Assembly (NCBI GenBank): GCA_963802095.1
Contig: CAWDHI010000001.1
Location: forward strand, 1 to 64,000
From: CAVVEQ01 sp963802095
GTDB lineage: Bacteria; Chloroflexota; Anaerolineae; Anaerolineales; Anaerolineaceae
Direction of reading: 5' to 3'
DNA: 64,000 nt
The notes beneath the pieces were generated by a model. It was not told the origin of the DNA. It worked only from the letters and a program-made list of their open reading frames with translations, and searched no databases. Below are positions 1 through 7,189 of this stretch, in pieces; position 1 is the first letter of the stretch, and each line of letters begins with the position of its first letter. Made by a program: the position numbers and the translations under genes.

Positions 1-651
1 GTTGTATTTTTTTGCTAATTCGAAGATCACCCGTACATGCTCTTTTATGTCGTCGTCAGTGAATTCAATCCAGGGAATTCCACCGACCACGTCGGACCCA
101 AGCTTCATTGCCTGGTCCATTAACTCGGTTGCACCAGGTTCGCGCACGATGCCATCCTGGGCAAAGGCGACCACCTGAATATCCACAATACCCTTGAATT
201 CTTCGCGAGCTTTGATGAGCGCTTTCAGGCCTTCCAGTTTTGCCCTGGAATCTACATCCGCAAATGCCCGGATGTGGGTATTGCCGTAAACAGCAGCCTG
301 GGCAACTGCCTTGCGGACGTTCGTGATGATCCATTTCTCATCGTATTGGTCTTTGACTTTGGCTGCCAGCTCGATGGCGGTCATCGCCTTGCCCATATCG
401 GCACCGTGGTAATCCTTCAAGGCCGCTTCATCCATCATCATCAGGGTGTATACCTTGCAGAGGTGCAGGTGGGTGTTTACATAGGATTCGGTCACGAGTT
501 TCTTCTTCGCGTCCAATTCCAGCTTGCCGGATTTCCCGGTCTTCTCCGAGATCTCCACGATCTTTCCCCCGGTTATACCGATATCGAAGAGTTTTTCTCC
601 CTTATTGCGAAGTCGCGCCTGCTTTATAAGGATATCAAATTGCTCTGCCAT
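1..651 (-). CDS. Cytosine-deaminase-like amidohydrolase, N-terminal part (runs off the left edge)
   Basis: The first 217 residues of a metal-dependent amidohydrolase of the cytosine deaminase (CodA) type are visible; the reading frame is still open at base 1. Seen: a beta-rich N-terminal segment, the metal-binding NTHLHL motif at about residues 59-64, and the family-typical stretches IQVVAFAQDGI and DVVGGIPWIEF. The start is the ATG at 651, 6 bases after AGGAG; an adjacent ATG at 654 is the alternative. The family hydrolyses the amino group of cytosine or related ring compounds in the cytoplasm, but the substrate cannot be set without the C-terminal half. The gene is divergent from the CbiX-like gene, and a candidate promoter lies in the gap between them. 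Confidence 0.85.
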   Translation of the reverse strand, partial: MAEQFDILIKQARLRNKGEKLFDIGITGGKIVEISEKTGKSGKLELDAKKKLVTESYVNTHLHLCKVYTLMMMDEAALKDYHGADMGKAMTAIELAAKVKDQYDEKWIITNVRKAVAQAAVYGNTHIRAFADVDSRAKLEGLKALIKAREEFKGIVDIQVVAFAQDGIVREPGATELMDQAMKLGSDVVGGIPWIEFTDDDIKEHVRVIFELAKKYN

Positions 652-697
652 CATATGCTCCTGTGAGGTTGGGAATTTTTGAGAACCGTGTTAATTC

Positions 698-725
698 ATT
701 ATAGGGAATTTTCGGTCGATTACAA
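698..725 (-). promoter_or_regulatory. Candidate sigma-70 promoter for the amidohydrolase gene
   Basis: On the minus strand TTGTAA (725-720) and TATAAT (703-698) are separated by 16 bases, about 45 bases before the gene start. A TATAAT at 726-731 on the plus strand could serve the divergent gene at 841, but no good -35 was found for it. Confidence 0.45.
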
Positions 726-840
726 TATAATCTGATGAAATACCGGATAATCAGAACAAAAATCACAATGTCCATACAAACCATGAAATCGCTTTTTCTT
801 AATCGAATTGTCTTTGGTTTATAAGAACAGGAGCACATAA

Positions 841-1353
841 ATGAACACACATGTGGTTTTAGCAACCCACGGATCACCCCCGCGTGATTTCCCTGCCGCA
901 GAAATGGGAGAATTCTTTGAGCTGCATGCCCGCCTGGGGCATGCAGCGAACACCAACAACCCTGCCGTGGTCAGGTACGAGGAGTTGGAGAAGAAAATGC
1001 GTGCCTGGAAGCGGACCCCCCAAAACGATCCATTTTATTCAGCATCAATGGAATTGGCGTCGTTCATGGAAAAATACCTGCAGATGCCCGTTTTTACAGC
1101 GTTCAATGAATTCTGTGCTCCTACCATTTCTGAAGCATTGATGAACTCCGCCGAGATGGGAGCAGCCAGAGTGATCGTGATCACCTCCATGCTTACCCGG
1201 GGAGGGGAGCATGCCGAAGTGGATATCCGCGAGGCGGTGCAGAAAGCAAGCAGGGAACACCCGGAAATCGAGTTTCGCTTCGCGTTCCCATTCCCTGCCA
1301 AGGATATTGCCCGCTTCCTGTCTGAGCAGGTTAAGAACTTCAATTCGATTTGA
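841..1353 (+). CDS. CbiX/SirB-like sirohydrochlorin chelatase family protein
   Basis: A 170-residue single-domain class II chelatase-like protein. The family inserts cobalt or iron into sirohydrochlorin, for cobalamin or siroheme. Seen: the N-terminal LATHGSPP motif with the candidate metal ligand His10, and a second His in RGGEHAEVDI at about residue 124, the usual layout of CbiX/ferrochelatase-like domains. The length is slightly above the short CbiX form (about 120-140) and half of the two-domain forms. There is no partner gene for the tetrapyrrole pathway nearby. The sulfur genes that follow have their own promoter, so a link through siroheme is only a guess. The choice between cobalt and iron cannot be made from sequence alone. 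Confidence 0.75.
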   Translation: MNTHVVLATHGSPPRDFPAAEMGEFFELHARLGHAANTNNPAVVRYEELEKKMRAWKRTPQNDPFYSASMELASFMEKYLQMPVFTAFNEFCAPTISEALMNSAEMGAARVIVITSMLTRGGEHAEVDIREAVQKASREHPEIEFRFAFPFPAKDIARFLSEQVKNFNSI

Positions 1354-1386
1354 AATCTACGCAAGATTAGAATTTTCAAATATCTC

Positions 1387-1414
1387 TTGCAAAATATGTA
1401 ATAATGCTTATAAT
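1387..1414 (+). promoter_or_regulatory. Promoter of the ArsR-SQR-TusE-DsrE operon
   Basis: TTGCAA (1387-1392) and TATAAT (1409-1414) are 16 bases apart. The predicted start is near 1421, giving a leader of about 50 bases to the ATG at 1473. The -10 hexamer lies inside the left arm of the large dyad at 1404-1449, the expected layout for repression by the first gene product. Confidence 0.7.
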
Positions 1415-1449
1415 CATATATGGATAAACGAATATATGAATATAAGCAT
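1404..1449 (+). promoter_or_regulatory. Long inverted repeat, probable ArsR-family operator
   Basis: Bases 1404-1421 and 1432-1449 are inverted copies of each other at 17 of 18 positions (single mismatch at 1413/1440), with a 10-base spacer. The arms begin ATGCTTATA and end TATAAGCAT. The left arm covers the -10 box and the predicted start site. The length suits two winged-helix dimers or one dimer on an extended site. Binding by the product of 1473-1832 is inferred from position. Confidence 0.75.
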
Positions 1450-1472
1450 ATCTTTTATATCGAGGATAAATA

Positions 1473-1832
1473 ATGGTGGATAACCTTCGCGAGGAAGTTG
1501 TCCGCATGCATGCGCAATTGTGCAGCGGTATTTCTGACCCCAACCGGATCCTTATCATCTACAACCTAGCCGAAGGTGCGAAATGCGTCAATGATCTCGC
1601 TGGAAGCCTTGAATTATCTCAGCCATCCGTATCCCGACATCTCAAGATCATGCGCGACTGCGGAATTGTCCGGGCTCTGCGTGACGGCCAGTCGGTAATT
1701 TACAGCCTGGCGGATCAACGAATCATCGAAGCTCTGGATATCTTGCGTAAAGTTCTTGCTGATTCAATCAATGACCAGGCCGCACTGGTTCAGGAAGTAA
1801 ACCCAATTCAACCCTCCCGGAGTAATGCATGA
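1473..1832 (+). CDS. ArsR/SmtB-family transcriptional repressor (likely sulfur-responsive)
   Basis: A 119-residue winged-helix regulator. The recognition helix LSQPSVSRHLKIMRDCGIV (about residues 48-66) and the wing RDGQSVIYSL are typical of ArsR proteins. It has three cysteines, Cys17, Cys38 and Cys63, but lacks the ELCVCDL metal box of arsenic sensors; only one cysteine (KCVND) remains there. ArsR proteins of the BigR/SqrR type sense persulfide with two cysteines and sit beside sulfide oxidation genes, as here, so a thiol-based switch is likely. This is inferred from context, because the cysteine spacing differs from SqrR as I remember it. The start follows GAGGA by about 8 bases. The gene overlaps the next by 4 bases (ATGA). 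It probably binds the dyad at 1404-1449. Confidence 0.85.
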   Translation: MVDNLREEVVRMHAQLCSGISDPNRILIIYNLAEGAKCVNDLAGSLELSQPSVSRHLKIMRDCGIVRALRDGQSVIYSLADQRIIEALDILRKVLADSINDQAALVQEVNPIQPSRSNA

Positions 1833-3064
1833 AAACGTTATTGATCCTTGGTGCAGGCACAGCCGGCACGCTGCTGGCAAGTAGAATTTCAAGGAAGCTC
1901 AACAAGAATGAATGGAAGATCATTATTATTGAAAAAGAACAAAACCATTATTACCAACCAGGCTTCCTGTTCGTACCGTTTGGAATCTATAAACCAAAGG
2001 ATACCTTCAAGCAAAACCGGAAATTCATCCCCTCCGGTGCTGAATTCATCAATTCAGAGGTTGGTACGATCGATCCGGGAGCCAACAAGGTTACCCTTCT
2101 CAAAGATAACCAGATTATAAAATATGATTACTTGATAATCGCCACCGGTTCCACCATCCGTCCGGCAGAAACTGAAGGGTTGTTGGAAGGCGGCTGGCGG
2201 AAGAACATCTTTGATTTTTATACCCTCGACGGCGCAGAAGCGTTAGGAAAATTCCTGGAAAATTGGCAGGGTGGTCGGCTGGTGGTCAATATCGCCGAGA
2301 TGCCCATCAAATGCCCTGTGGCTCCCCTTGAATTCATCTTTTTTGCGGATTGGTTTTTCACGAAAAAAGGGATCCGCAAAAAAGTGGAACTGGTGTATTC
2401 CACACCTCTTTCTGGTGCCTTCACCAAGCCGAAGGCCTCTGCCATGCTGGGCGACCTGATGGCAAAGAAGAACATAAAGGTGGAATCCGACTTCGCGATC
2501 AGTGATGTGGAAAGCAGCAAAAATGTGATCCATTCATACGACGGAAGAGAGCTTCCTTATGATTTGCTGGTCTCAACTCCAGTGAACATGGGAGCCCCAG
2601 TGATCGAACGATCCGGGATTGGCGATGACCTAAATTTCATTCCGACGGATAAATTCACCTTACAATCAAAAAACTGGCAAAACGTGTTTGTGCTGGGTGA
2701 TGCAAGCAACATCCCCGCATCAAAAGCCGGAGCTGTAGCGCATTTTTCCACGGGGACTGCCCTTAAAAATATTCTTGCTCATATAAAAGGCGAGGAAATG
2801 CCCGAAAAATTTGACGGGCATGCTAACTGTTTTATTGAAACTGGTTATGGGAAGGCAAGCCTGATCGATTTTAACTACGATGTGGAACCTTTGCCAGGTA
2901 TGTATCCTGTTCCAGTAATCGGACCTATGTCCCTTCTAGGTGAATCGGTGTTCAATCATTGGGGTAAACTCGGATTCAAATACCTTTATTGGTATATTCT
3001 TATGCGGGGTTGGGAAGTTCCCTTGCCGGATAAATTGAGTATGGCAGGAAAGAAAGTTGATTGA
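1829..3064 (+). CDS. Sulfide:quinone oxidoreductase-like FAD-dependent disulfide reductase
   Basis: A 411-residue flavoprotein. Seen: the N-terminal FAD-binding LILGAGTAGT (residues 5-14), the acidic strand end IIIIEKE, the ATGS motif near residue 105, and the second FAD motif NVFVLGDAS near residue 285. Candidate redox cysteines are Cys162 (in IKCPVAPLEF) and Cys334 (in HANCFIETG), matching the two essential cysteines of sulfide:quinone oxidoreductases. The amphipathic C-terminus, rich in Trp and Tyr, could associate with the membrane. The family oxidises sulfide to sulfane sulfur and passes electrons to quinone. With the TusE and DsrE proteins downstream, the product is probably handed to a protein-bound sulfur relay. 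A related flavocytochrome-type or CoA-disulfide reductase role is less likely. Confidence 0.8.
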   Translation: MKTLLILGAGTAGTLLASRISRKLNKNEWKIIIIEKEQNHYYQPGFLFVPFGIYKPKDTFKQNRKFIPSGAEFINSEVGTIDPGANKVTLLKDNQIIKYDYLIIATGSTIRPAETEGLLEGGWRKNIFDFYTLDGAEALGKFLENWQGGRLVVNIAEMPIKCPVAPLEFIFFADWFFTKKGIRKKVELVYSTPLSGAFTKPKASAMLGDLMAKKNIKVESDFAISDVESSKNVIHSYDGRELPYDLLVSTPVNMGAPVIERSGIGDDLNFIPTDKFTLQSKNWQNVFVLGDASNIPASKAGAVAHFSTGTALKNILAHIKGEEMPEKFDGHANCFIETGYGKASLIDFNYDVEPLPGMYPVPVIGPMSLLGESVFNHWGKLGFKYLYWYILMRGWEVPLPDKLSMAGKKVD

Positions 3065-3109
3065 TCCGGTTTATACCGGTTAATAAAAACCTATAGAAGG
3101 AGAATAAAA

Positions 3110-3415
3110 ATGGCTGATGTGCTCGCGAATGTGAAGTTTGATGCAGATGGTTACATGGAAGATTCTTCTGCCTGGAATGAAAAGGTAGCTGAAGCGATCG
3201 CTGCCCGGGAAGATGTCAAGTTGACAGCTCGCTCCTGGGTGGTGATCAAGTATTGCCGAGATACCTTCGAAAAAACAGGCGAAGCCCCCTCCCTGCGTAA
3301 TATCACCAAGAACACTGACGTGCAGACTAAGGAGCTTTACGAACTTTTTCCGGGCGGACCTGGTAAATTGGCCGCCAAAGTCTCCGGTCTGAAAAAACCC
3401 ACCGGTTGTATTTAA
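3110..3415 (+). CDS. TusE/DsrC-family sulfur-carrier protein (single-cysteine form)
   Basis: A 101-residue protein of the DsrC/TusE/DsvC family. The C-terminal arm ends GLKKPTGCI, with the conserved penultimate Cys100. The second cysteine of true DsrC, 11 residues upstream, is replaced by alanine (Ala89, in KLAAKVSG). By family rules this excludes the trisulfide chemistry of dissimilatory sulfite reductase and points to a TusE-like sulfur relay carrier. AGAAGGAG precedes the ATG. It lies 45 bases after the SQR-like gene and 21 bases before the DsrE gene, so the three are probably co-transcribed. The carrier likely receives sulfur from the DsrE-like protein. Confidence 0.85.
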   Translation: MADVLANVKFDADGYMEDSSAWNEKVAEAIAAREDVKLTARSWVVIKYCRDTFEKTGEAPSLRNITKNTDVQTKELYELFPGGPGKLAAKVSGLKKPTGCI

Positions 3416-3436
3416 ATTCCAATAAAGGAGATTCAA

Positions 3437-3919
3437 ATGGCTGAAAAAAAAGCTCCCCGCAAATTGTGTCTCATTGCCTCCAAGGGTTCGCTGGATATGG
3501 CATACCCACCCATGATCCTGGCGAACGCCGCCCGCATGTCCGGGATAGAGACCCATGTGTTCTTTACCTTCTGGGGTCTCGATATCGTAACCAAGAAAAA
3601 GAACAAGGGTCTCAACGTTGCCGTCGTTGGTAACCCCAACATGCATCCCTGGTTTCACATCCCTACCATCATCGGTGTGATCCCGTTCATGTCGGCTGCG
3701 GCCAGTTGGATGATGAACCGCGAGATCGCAAAGCTGGATTTCCCACCAGTGGACGAGTTCATGGAGATGCTCGTTGATGCCGGCACGCATATCTACGGAT
3801 GTAAAATGTCGATGGATATGATGAAGCTAAAGAAAGAAGACCTGATCGATGGGGCTGAAGTGCTCGGTGCGATGGAGTTCATGGATATTGCCGAAGGCGC
3901 TCAAATCATCTTCGTCTAA
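3437..3919 (+). CDS. DsrE/DsrF-like (DsrE2-type) sulfurtransferase
   Basis: A 160-residue protein of the DsrE/DsrF/DsrH-like superfamily. The N-terminal beta strand KLCLIASKGSLD is followed by helix AYPPMILANAA. The conserved active-site cysteine Cys122 sits in YGCKMSMDMM, the signature of the DsrE2/peroxiredoxin-like subgroup. A hydrophobic stretch in the middle (IPTIIGVIPFMSAAAS) suggests membrane contact, as described for DsrE2 proteins. It would take persulfide sulfur and pass it to the TusE/DsrC carrier encoded just upstream. It is the last gene of the sulfur operon; a strong terminator follows 15 bases after the stop. Confidence 0.85.
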   Translation: MAEKKAPRKLCLIASKGSLDMAYPPMILANAARMSGIETHVFFTFWGLDIVTKKKNKGLNVAVVGNPNMHPWFHIPTIIGVIPFMSAAASWMMNREIAKLDFPPVDEFMEMLVDAGTHIYGCKMSMDMMKLKKEDLIDGAEVLGAMEFMDIAEGAQIIFV

Positions 3920-3934
3920 TTGTATTTTTCGAGT

Positions 3935-3960
3935 AAAAGGCCTCGCAAGAGGCCTTTTTG
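3935..3960 (+). terminator. Rho-independent terminator of the sulfur operon
   Basis: A 10-bp perfect stem (3935-3944 with 3949-3958) with loop GCAA; the descending arm runs into a T tract at 3955-3959. Confidence 0.9.
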
Positions 3961-4001
3961 ATTTTTCATGGGCAAACTCCCGGCATGTTACAATCCCAGT
4001 C

Positions 4002-4532
4002 ATGAGTAACCAGTTAGGAACAACTTTTTCCTCCCGCTACGAGATTCAGGTGCTGGTACGACCGGATGGTTCCGGTCCTGAAAGTTGGCGTGAGCTTGAC
4101 CGCGGACCGGGTTATTTCCGGATCGAAACAGGATTGGAAGTTGGAATTCGCATCCGCCAGTGTGATGATGCAACCCTACAGGAAATCTTCGAAGAGATCC
4201 GCCCCAGTGGAAACCTTACCCATCTGAATATTTCCGAAAACCGCAAGGTTACGGAAGATGGTTTATTGGGATTGATTCATTTTCCCCACTTAATAGAATT
4301 GAATCTGAGCTCCTGCGATATCACCGATGATATATTCCTCACCCTGCGGAAGCTATCCGGGCTGCGAAATCTGAACCTAAGTTTTTGCAACCGGATATCC
4401 GATGTAGGATTGAAATCTCTGAGGGATTTGCGCCATCTGACTTACCTTGATCTGCAGGGTTGCCCGCGGATCACCCGGGCAGGCCTGGCGAAACTTGACA
4501 GGGCAGATTTAACCATCCATAAACACAAATAA
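4002..4532 (+). CDS. Small leucine-rich-repeat protein
   Basis: A 176-residue cytoplasmic protein with no signal peptide. The first 70 residues are unrecognised. From about residue 72 there are four leucine-rich repeats of the cysteine-containing (F-box/RNI-like) kind, each with a core such as LTHLNIS, LIELNLSSC, LRNLNLSFC and LTYLDLQGC followed by a helix. Such repeats normally make a protein-binding arc; the partner is unknown. The ATG at 4002 is chosen because a TACAAT box (3989-3994) ends 7 bases before it and no Shine-Dalgarno sequence is present, which suggests a leaderless message. A longer frame upstream runs through the DsrE gene and its terminator and is rejected. Confidence 0.75.
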   Translation: MSNQLGTTFSSRYEIQVLVRPDGSGPESWRELDRGPGYFRIETGLEVGIRIRQCDDATLQEIFEEIRPSGNLTHLNISENRKVTEDGLLGLIHFPHLIELNLSSCDITDDIFLTLRKLSGLRNLNLSFCNRISDVGLKSLRDLRHLTYLDLQGCPRITRAGLAKLDRADLTIHKHK

Positions 4533-4551
4533 TCTAGGTAGGAGCCTTGGT

Positions 4552-6195
4552 ATGAAAAAGTATGGCGGTTTACTTGCGGGAGTTCTGGTATGTACCGTTG
4601 TGATCATTATTGGTTACCAATGGGCAATGAGCATGATCGGCTCGCTCTACGATTATCGCTCCCCGATCAAAGATTCTGCTCCGGCAGTGCTTCCTCCGCT
4701 TGGCAAACCTGCGACGGGACGGTTGGTGTTCATTCTGGTGGATGGATTGCGCGAGGATACCGCCCTGGATGCTGCGGTAATGCCCAACCTGGCCGGATTG
4801 CGGGAAGTGGGAGCTTCTGCCAGCATCCACAGTGAAGCCCCTTCCTATTCCGAACCAGCCTACACAACCCTGCTCACCGGAGCAAGTCCCGAGATCAGTG
4901 ACGGACCGGTAATCAACCTGGATTATGAGGACATACCTATTTTTACCCAGGATAATCTCTTTTCTGCAGCCCACCGTGCAGGGCTTAGAACTGCCATCTC
5001 CGGGTATTTCTGGTTTGAAAAACTTGTCCCGCAATCGGATGTAGATCTGATGTTTTATACTCCCGGTGAAGACCGAACCGCGGATGAGGCGGTTATGGCT
5101 GCTGCACTACCCTGGTTGCGTGATCGATCAGCCGAATTGGTACTGGTCCATTTGGACCAGGTGGATTACGCCGGGCACCATGAAGGCGGCGCGCGTGATC
5201 CCCGGTGGGATGAGGCTGCCCAAAGGGTAGATGACATGATTGGAGAAGTCAGTAGAGAACTCGATCTCTCCAGAGATACCATCCTCGTGCTGAGCGACCA
5301 CGGGCACATCCGCATCGGTGGTCACGGGGGGCAGGATACTGACGTCCTAGTCCAACCACTCGTCCTGGCAGGGAAAGGGATCAGACCAGGTACCTATGGA
5401 GAAATCAACCAGGTGGATATTGCCCCCTCGCTCGCTGCACTCCTTGGGGCGGCTGTTCCTTCCAGTTCCCAGGGTCAGGTTCGGACGGAAATGCTGGACC
5501 TTCCTGCTGAAACACTTGGGCAACTCCCGGAATATTTGGATAACCAATTGGCAGGGGTGGTAAAAGCCTATTCGAAGGCAATTCTCTGGCGCGATCCTGA
5601 TTTCCCCCCCGAAGAGCTGACCGCAGGTAAGGCAATGGATATTACTAATGCCATACGCCTGGAAAAATTGGGTCCGGAGCGATCTCTCCGGTCAGGGATT
5701 GCCGTAATTCTGATGGTGATCCCACTGGTGGTGATCATCCTGAAATGGCGGAAGGAATTTTCCTGGTATTTGATTGGTGCATTCTTTCTCCTTTTCATTT
5801 TTAACCTCCGGTACGCATGGATTGACGGTCGAACTTACTCACTCAGTTCGGTTCAAAGCGAAATGGACATGATCCTGTATGTGGGGGTGACCGCGGCGTT
5901 TGCCTACGCGATTTCCTGGTTTGGGGTCATGCTGGTAACAAAATCTTTCAAGAAAGGCGCGCTTGGAGCAGCGTCTAATTCGATTCTTTTCACCCTATTT
6001 TGTCTATTTATCCTCTATTCGTTTGCGCTGGTTAATTTCGGCTACAACGGTTGGAAGGTAACCTGGACCCTGCCCGATTTCCTCATCCAGTACCTTGGAT
6101 TGATGGCAGTGATCATTGCCATTTTCACCGCTGTTGCCGGGTTGATCCTTACTGGAATAGCCGCTTTGACCGGCAGGCTGATCAGGAAAAAGTGA
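4552..6195 (+). CDS. Membrane-anchored alkaline-phosphatase-superfamily phosphodiesterase
   Basis: A 547-residue protein of the type I phosphodiesterase/nucleotide pyrophosphatase group. An N-terminal membrane segment (about residues 5-25) leads into the catalytic domain. Seen: the metal-binding FILVDGLRED near residue 60, the likely Thr nucleophile in SYSEPAYTTLLTG, HLDQVDYAGHHEG near 205 and LSDHGHIRIGGHGG near 245, which supply the two-metal site. The C-terminal 170 residues contain four or five hydrophobic helices. The overall plan resembles enzymes that transfer or hydrolyse phosphoalkyl groups on membrane glycans or lipids, but the substrate is unknown. AGGAG lies before the ATG; the next gene begins 3 bases after its stop. 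Confidence 0.8.
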   Translation: MKKYGGLLAGVLVCTVVIIIGYQWAMSMIGSLYDYRSPIKDSAPAVLPPLGKPATGRLVFILVDGLREDTALDAAVMPNLAGLREVGASASIHSEAPSYSEPAYTTLLTGASPEISDGPVINLDYEDIPIFTQDNLFSAAHRAGLRTAISGYFWFEKLVPQSDVDLMFYTPGEDRTADEAVMAAALPWLRDRSAELVLVHLDQVDYAGHHEGGARDPRWDEAAQRVDDMIGEVSRELDLSRDTILVLSDHGHIRIGGHGGQDTDVLVQPLVLAGKGIRPGTYGEINQVDIAPSLAALLGAAVPSSSQGQVRTEMLDLPAETLGQLPEYLDNQLAGVVKAYSKAILWRDPDFPPEELTAGKAMDITNAIRLEKLGPERSLRSGIAVILMVIPLVVIILKWRKEFSWYLIGAFFLLFIFNLRYAWIDGRTYSLSSVQSEMDMILYVGVTAAFAYAISWFGVMLVTKSFKKGALGAASNSILFTLFCLFILYSFALVNFGYNGWKVTWTLPDFLIQYLGLMAVIIAIFTAVAGLILTGIAALTGRLIRKK

Positions 6196-6198
6196 TCC

Positions 6199-7020
6199 AT
6201 GAAGGGGATAGAAAAATTTCATGACCTTCATATTGATACCTCCAGTTATCTGGATGGACTGATTGAATTGATTCGGGGAGTCTCAAGAATCCATGATCTA
6301 TTGGATTTTTTGATAATTTGCACTGATTTCGCGGAAGCCAACATCCCTCATCAAATTATCGATGACTGGTCTCAATCGAATCCAATATTCGTAGAACTCA
6401 TCCGTCGTATAAAAGAAGCGTATCAGGAATCCCCGAAAAATGCAGTTCTAAAAATTTCCAACGCTGAGATTACCGCGGAAAGCGCGATAGCGGACACATA
6501 CTCATTGATCTTAAATAATATTTCCCATAAAGATGGTGAACGGGAAAAAGAAGGTTTTCTTACAATTTCAACAAGATATAACCAAATAATTAATGGAGAC
6601 GCAGAACGAAAAGAGATCCATTCGTTTTTATATAGATTGAATCCACTTGCGGCATCAAAATTTCTTGAAGGATCGAGTAATTTACTTTCACCACCTTCAA
6701 GCGACGGATTGCCGAACCCTTTGATCAGCCTGCGATCCGCACTTAATATTACAATCAGAACTCTTATGGACCTTACCGGAGAAGCGACAGTCCCGAAACA
6801 GACTGAAATTATCCCACGGCTGGCAAAGTATTTTGGAAAAGATTCAATCGCTCAAGTTGATATTACTATCCGAAATCGAAATTTCCTTCTCCTATGGATA
6901 AAATTATCCAGGACGAAGGACATGACGGTAGGAAACGATCAAGCTTTGGGTATGACTCTCGAAATCATTTCGATATTGAAGTTTATTTCTAGAACGATAA
7001 AACTTCCCCGTGGGATGTAA
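6199..7020 (+). CDS. Hypothetical protein, unrecognised, AT-rich
   Basis: A 273-residue protein that I do not recognise. It is probably soluble and largely helical, with no signal peptide and no membrane segment. A short proline-rich linker (SPPSSDGLPNP, about residues 164-174) separates an N-terminal helical region from a C-terminal one that contains ITIRNRNFLLLWIKLSR. The C-terminal part loosely resembles helical domains of the HEPN kind, but no clear catalytic R-x4-6-H motif is seen. Its codons are visibly richer in A and T than those of both neighbours, which suggests late acquisition. It starts 3 bases after the phosphodiesterase stop, so it may be expressed by read-through from it. Function unknown. 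Confidence 0.6.
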   Translation: MKGIEKFHDLHIDTSSYLDGLIELIRGVSRIHDLLDFLIICTDFAEANIPHQIIDDWSQSNPIFVELIRRIKEAYQESPKNAVLKISNAEITAESAIADTYSLILNNISHKDGEREKEGFLTISTRYNQIINGDAERKEIHSFLYRLNPLAASKFLEGSSNLLSPPSSDGLPNPLISLRSALNITIRTLMDLTGEATVPKQTEIIPRLAKYFGKDSIAQVDITIRNRNFLLLWIKLSRTKDMTVGNDQALGMTLEIISILKFISRTIKLPRGM

Positions 7021-7113
7021 ATCACCTTGATAGCGGGAATTTAATCACGATCACGATTATTGATATATTTCACTTCCAGAGAACGAATGAATTTGACTAT
7101 TGTTACAACCTTA

Positions 7114-7150
7114 CCAACCAAATTGAAAAATTTCATCAATATTTGGTTGG
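7114..7150. repeat. Inverted repeat in the gap before the PLP enzyme gene
   Basis: CCAACCAAAT (7114-7123) and ATTTGGTTGG (7141-7150) are perfect inverted copies. The 17-base loop holds a further small dyad, TGAAA/TTTCA. No T tract follows, so it is not a standard terminator; it could be a protein site or a message-stabilising hairpin. The rest of the 169-base gap (7021-7189) holds nothing recognisable. Confidence 0.6.
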
Positions 7151-7189
7151 GAGCGTATTCTAAACGACCGAAAGTCAGGTAGTGATGCG

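Noticed and set aside
3849..4001. Upstream extension of the LRR gene into the DsrE gene
   Set aside because: It would cross the terminator and lie in another frame of dsrE; ATG 4002 follows a -10 box and starts a sensible protein.
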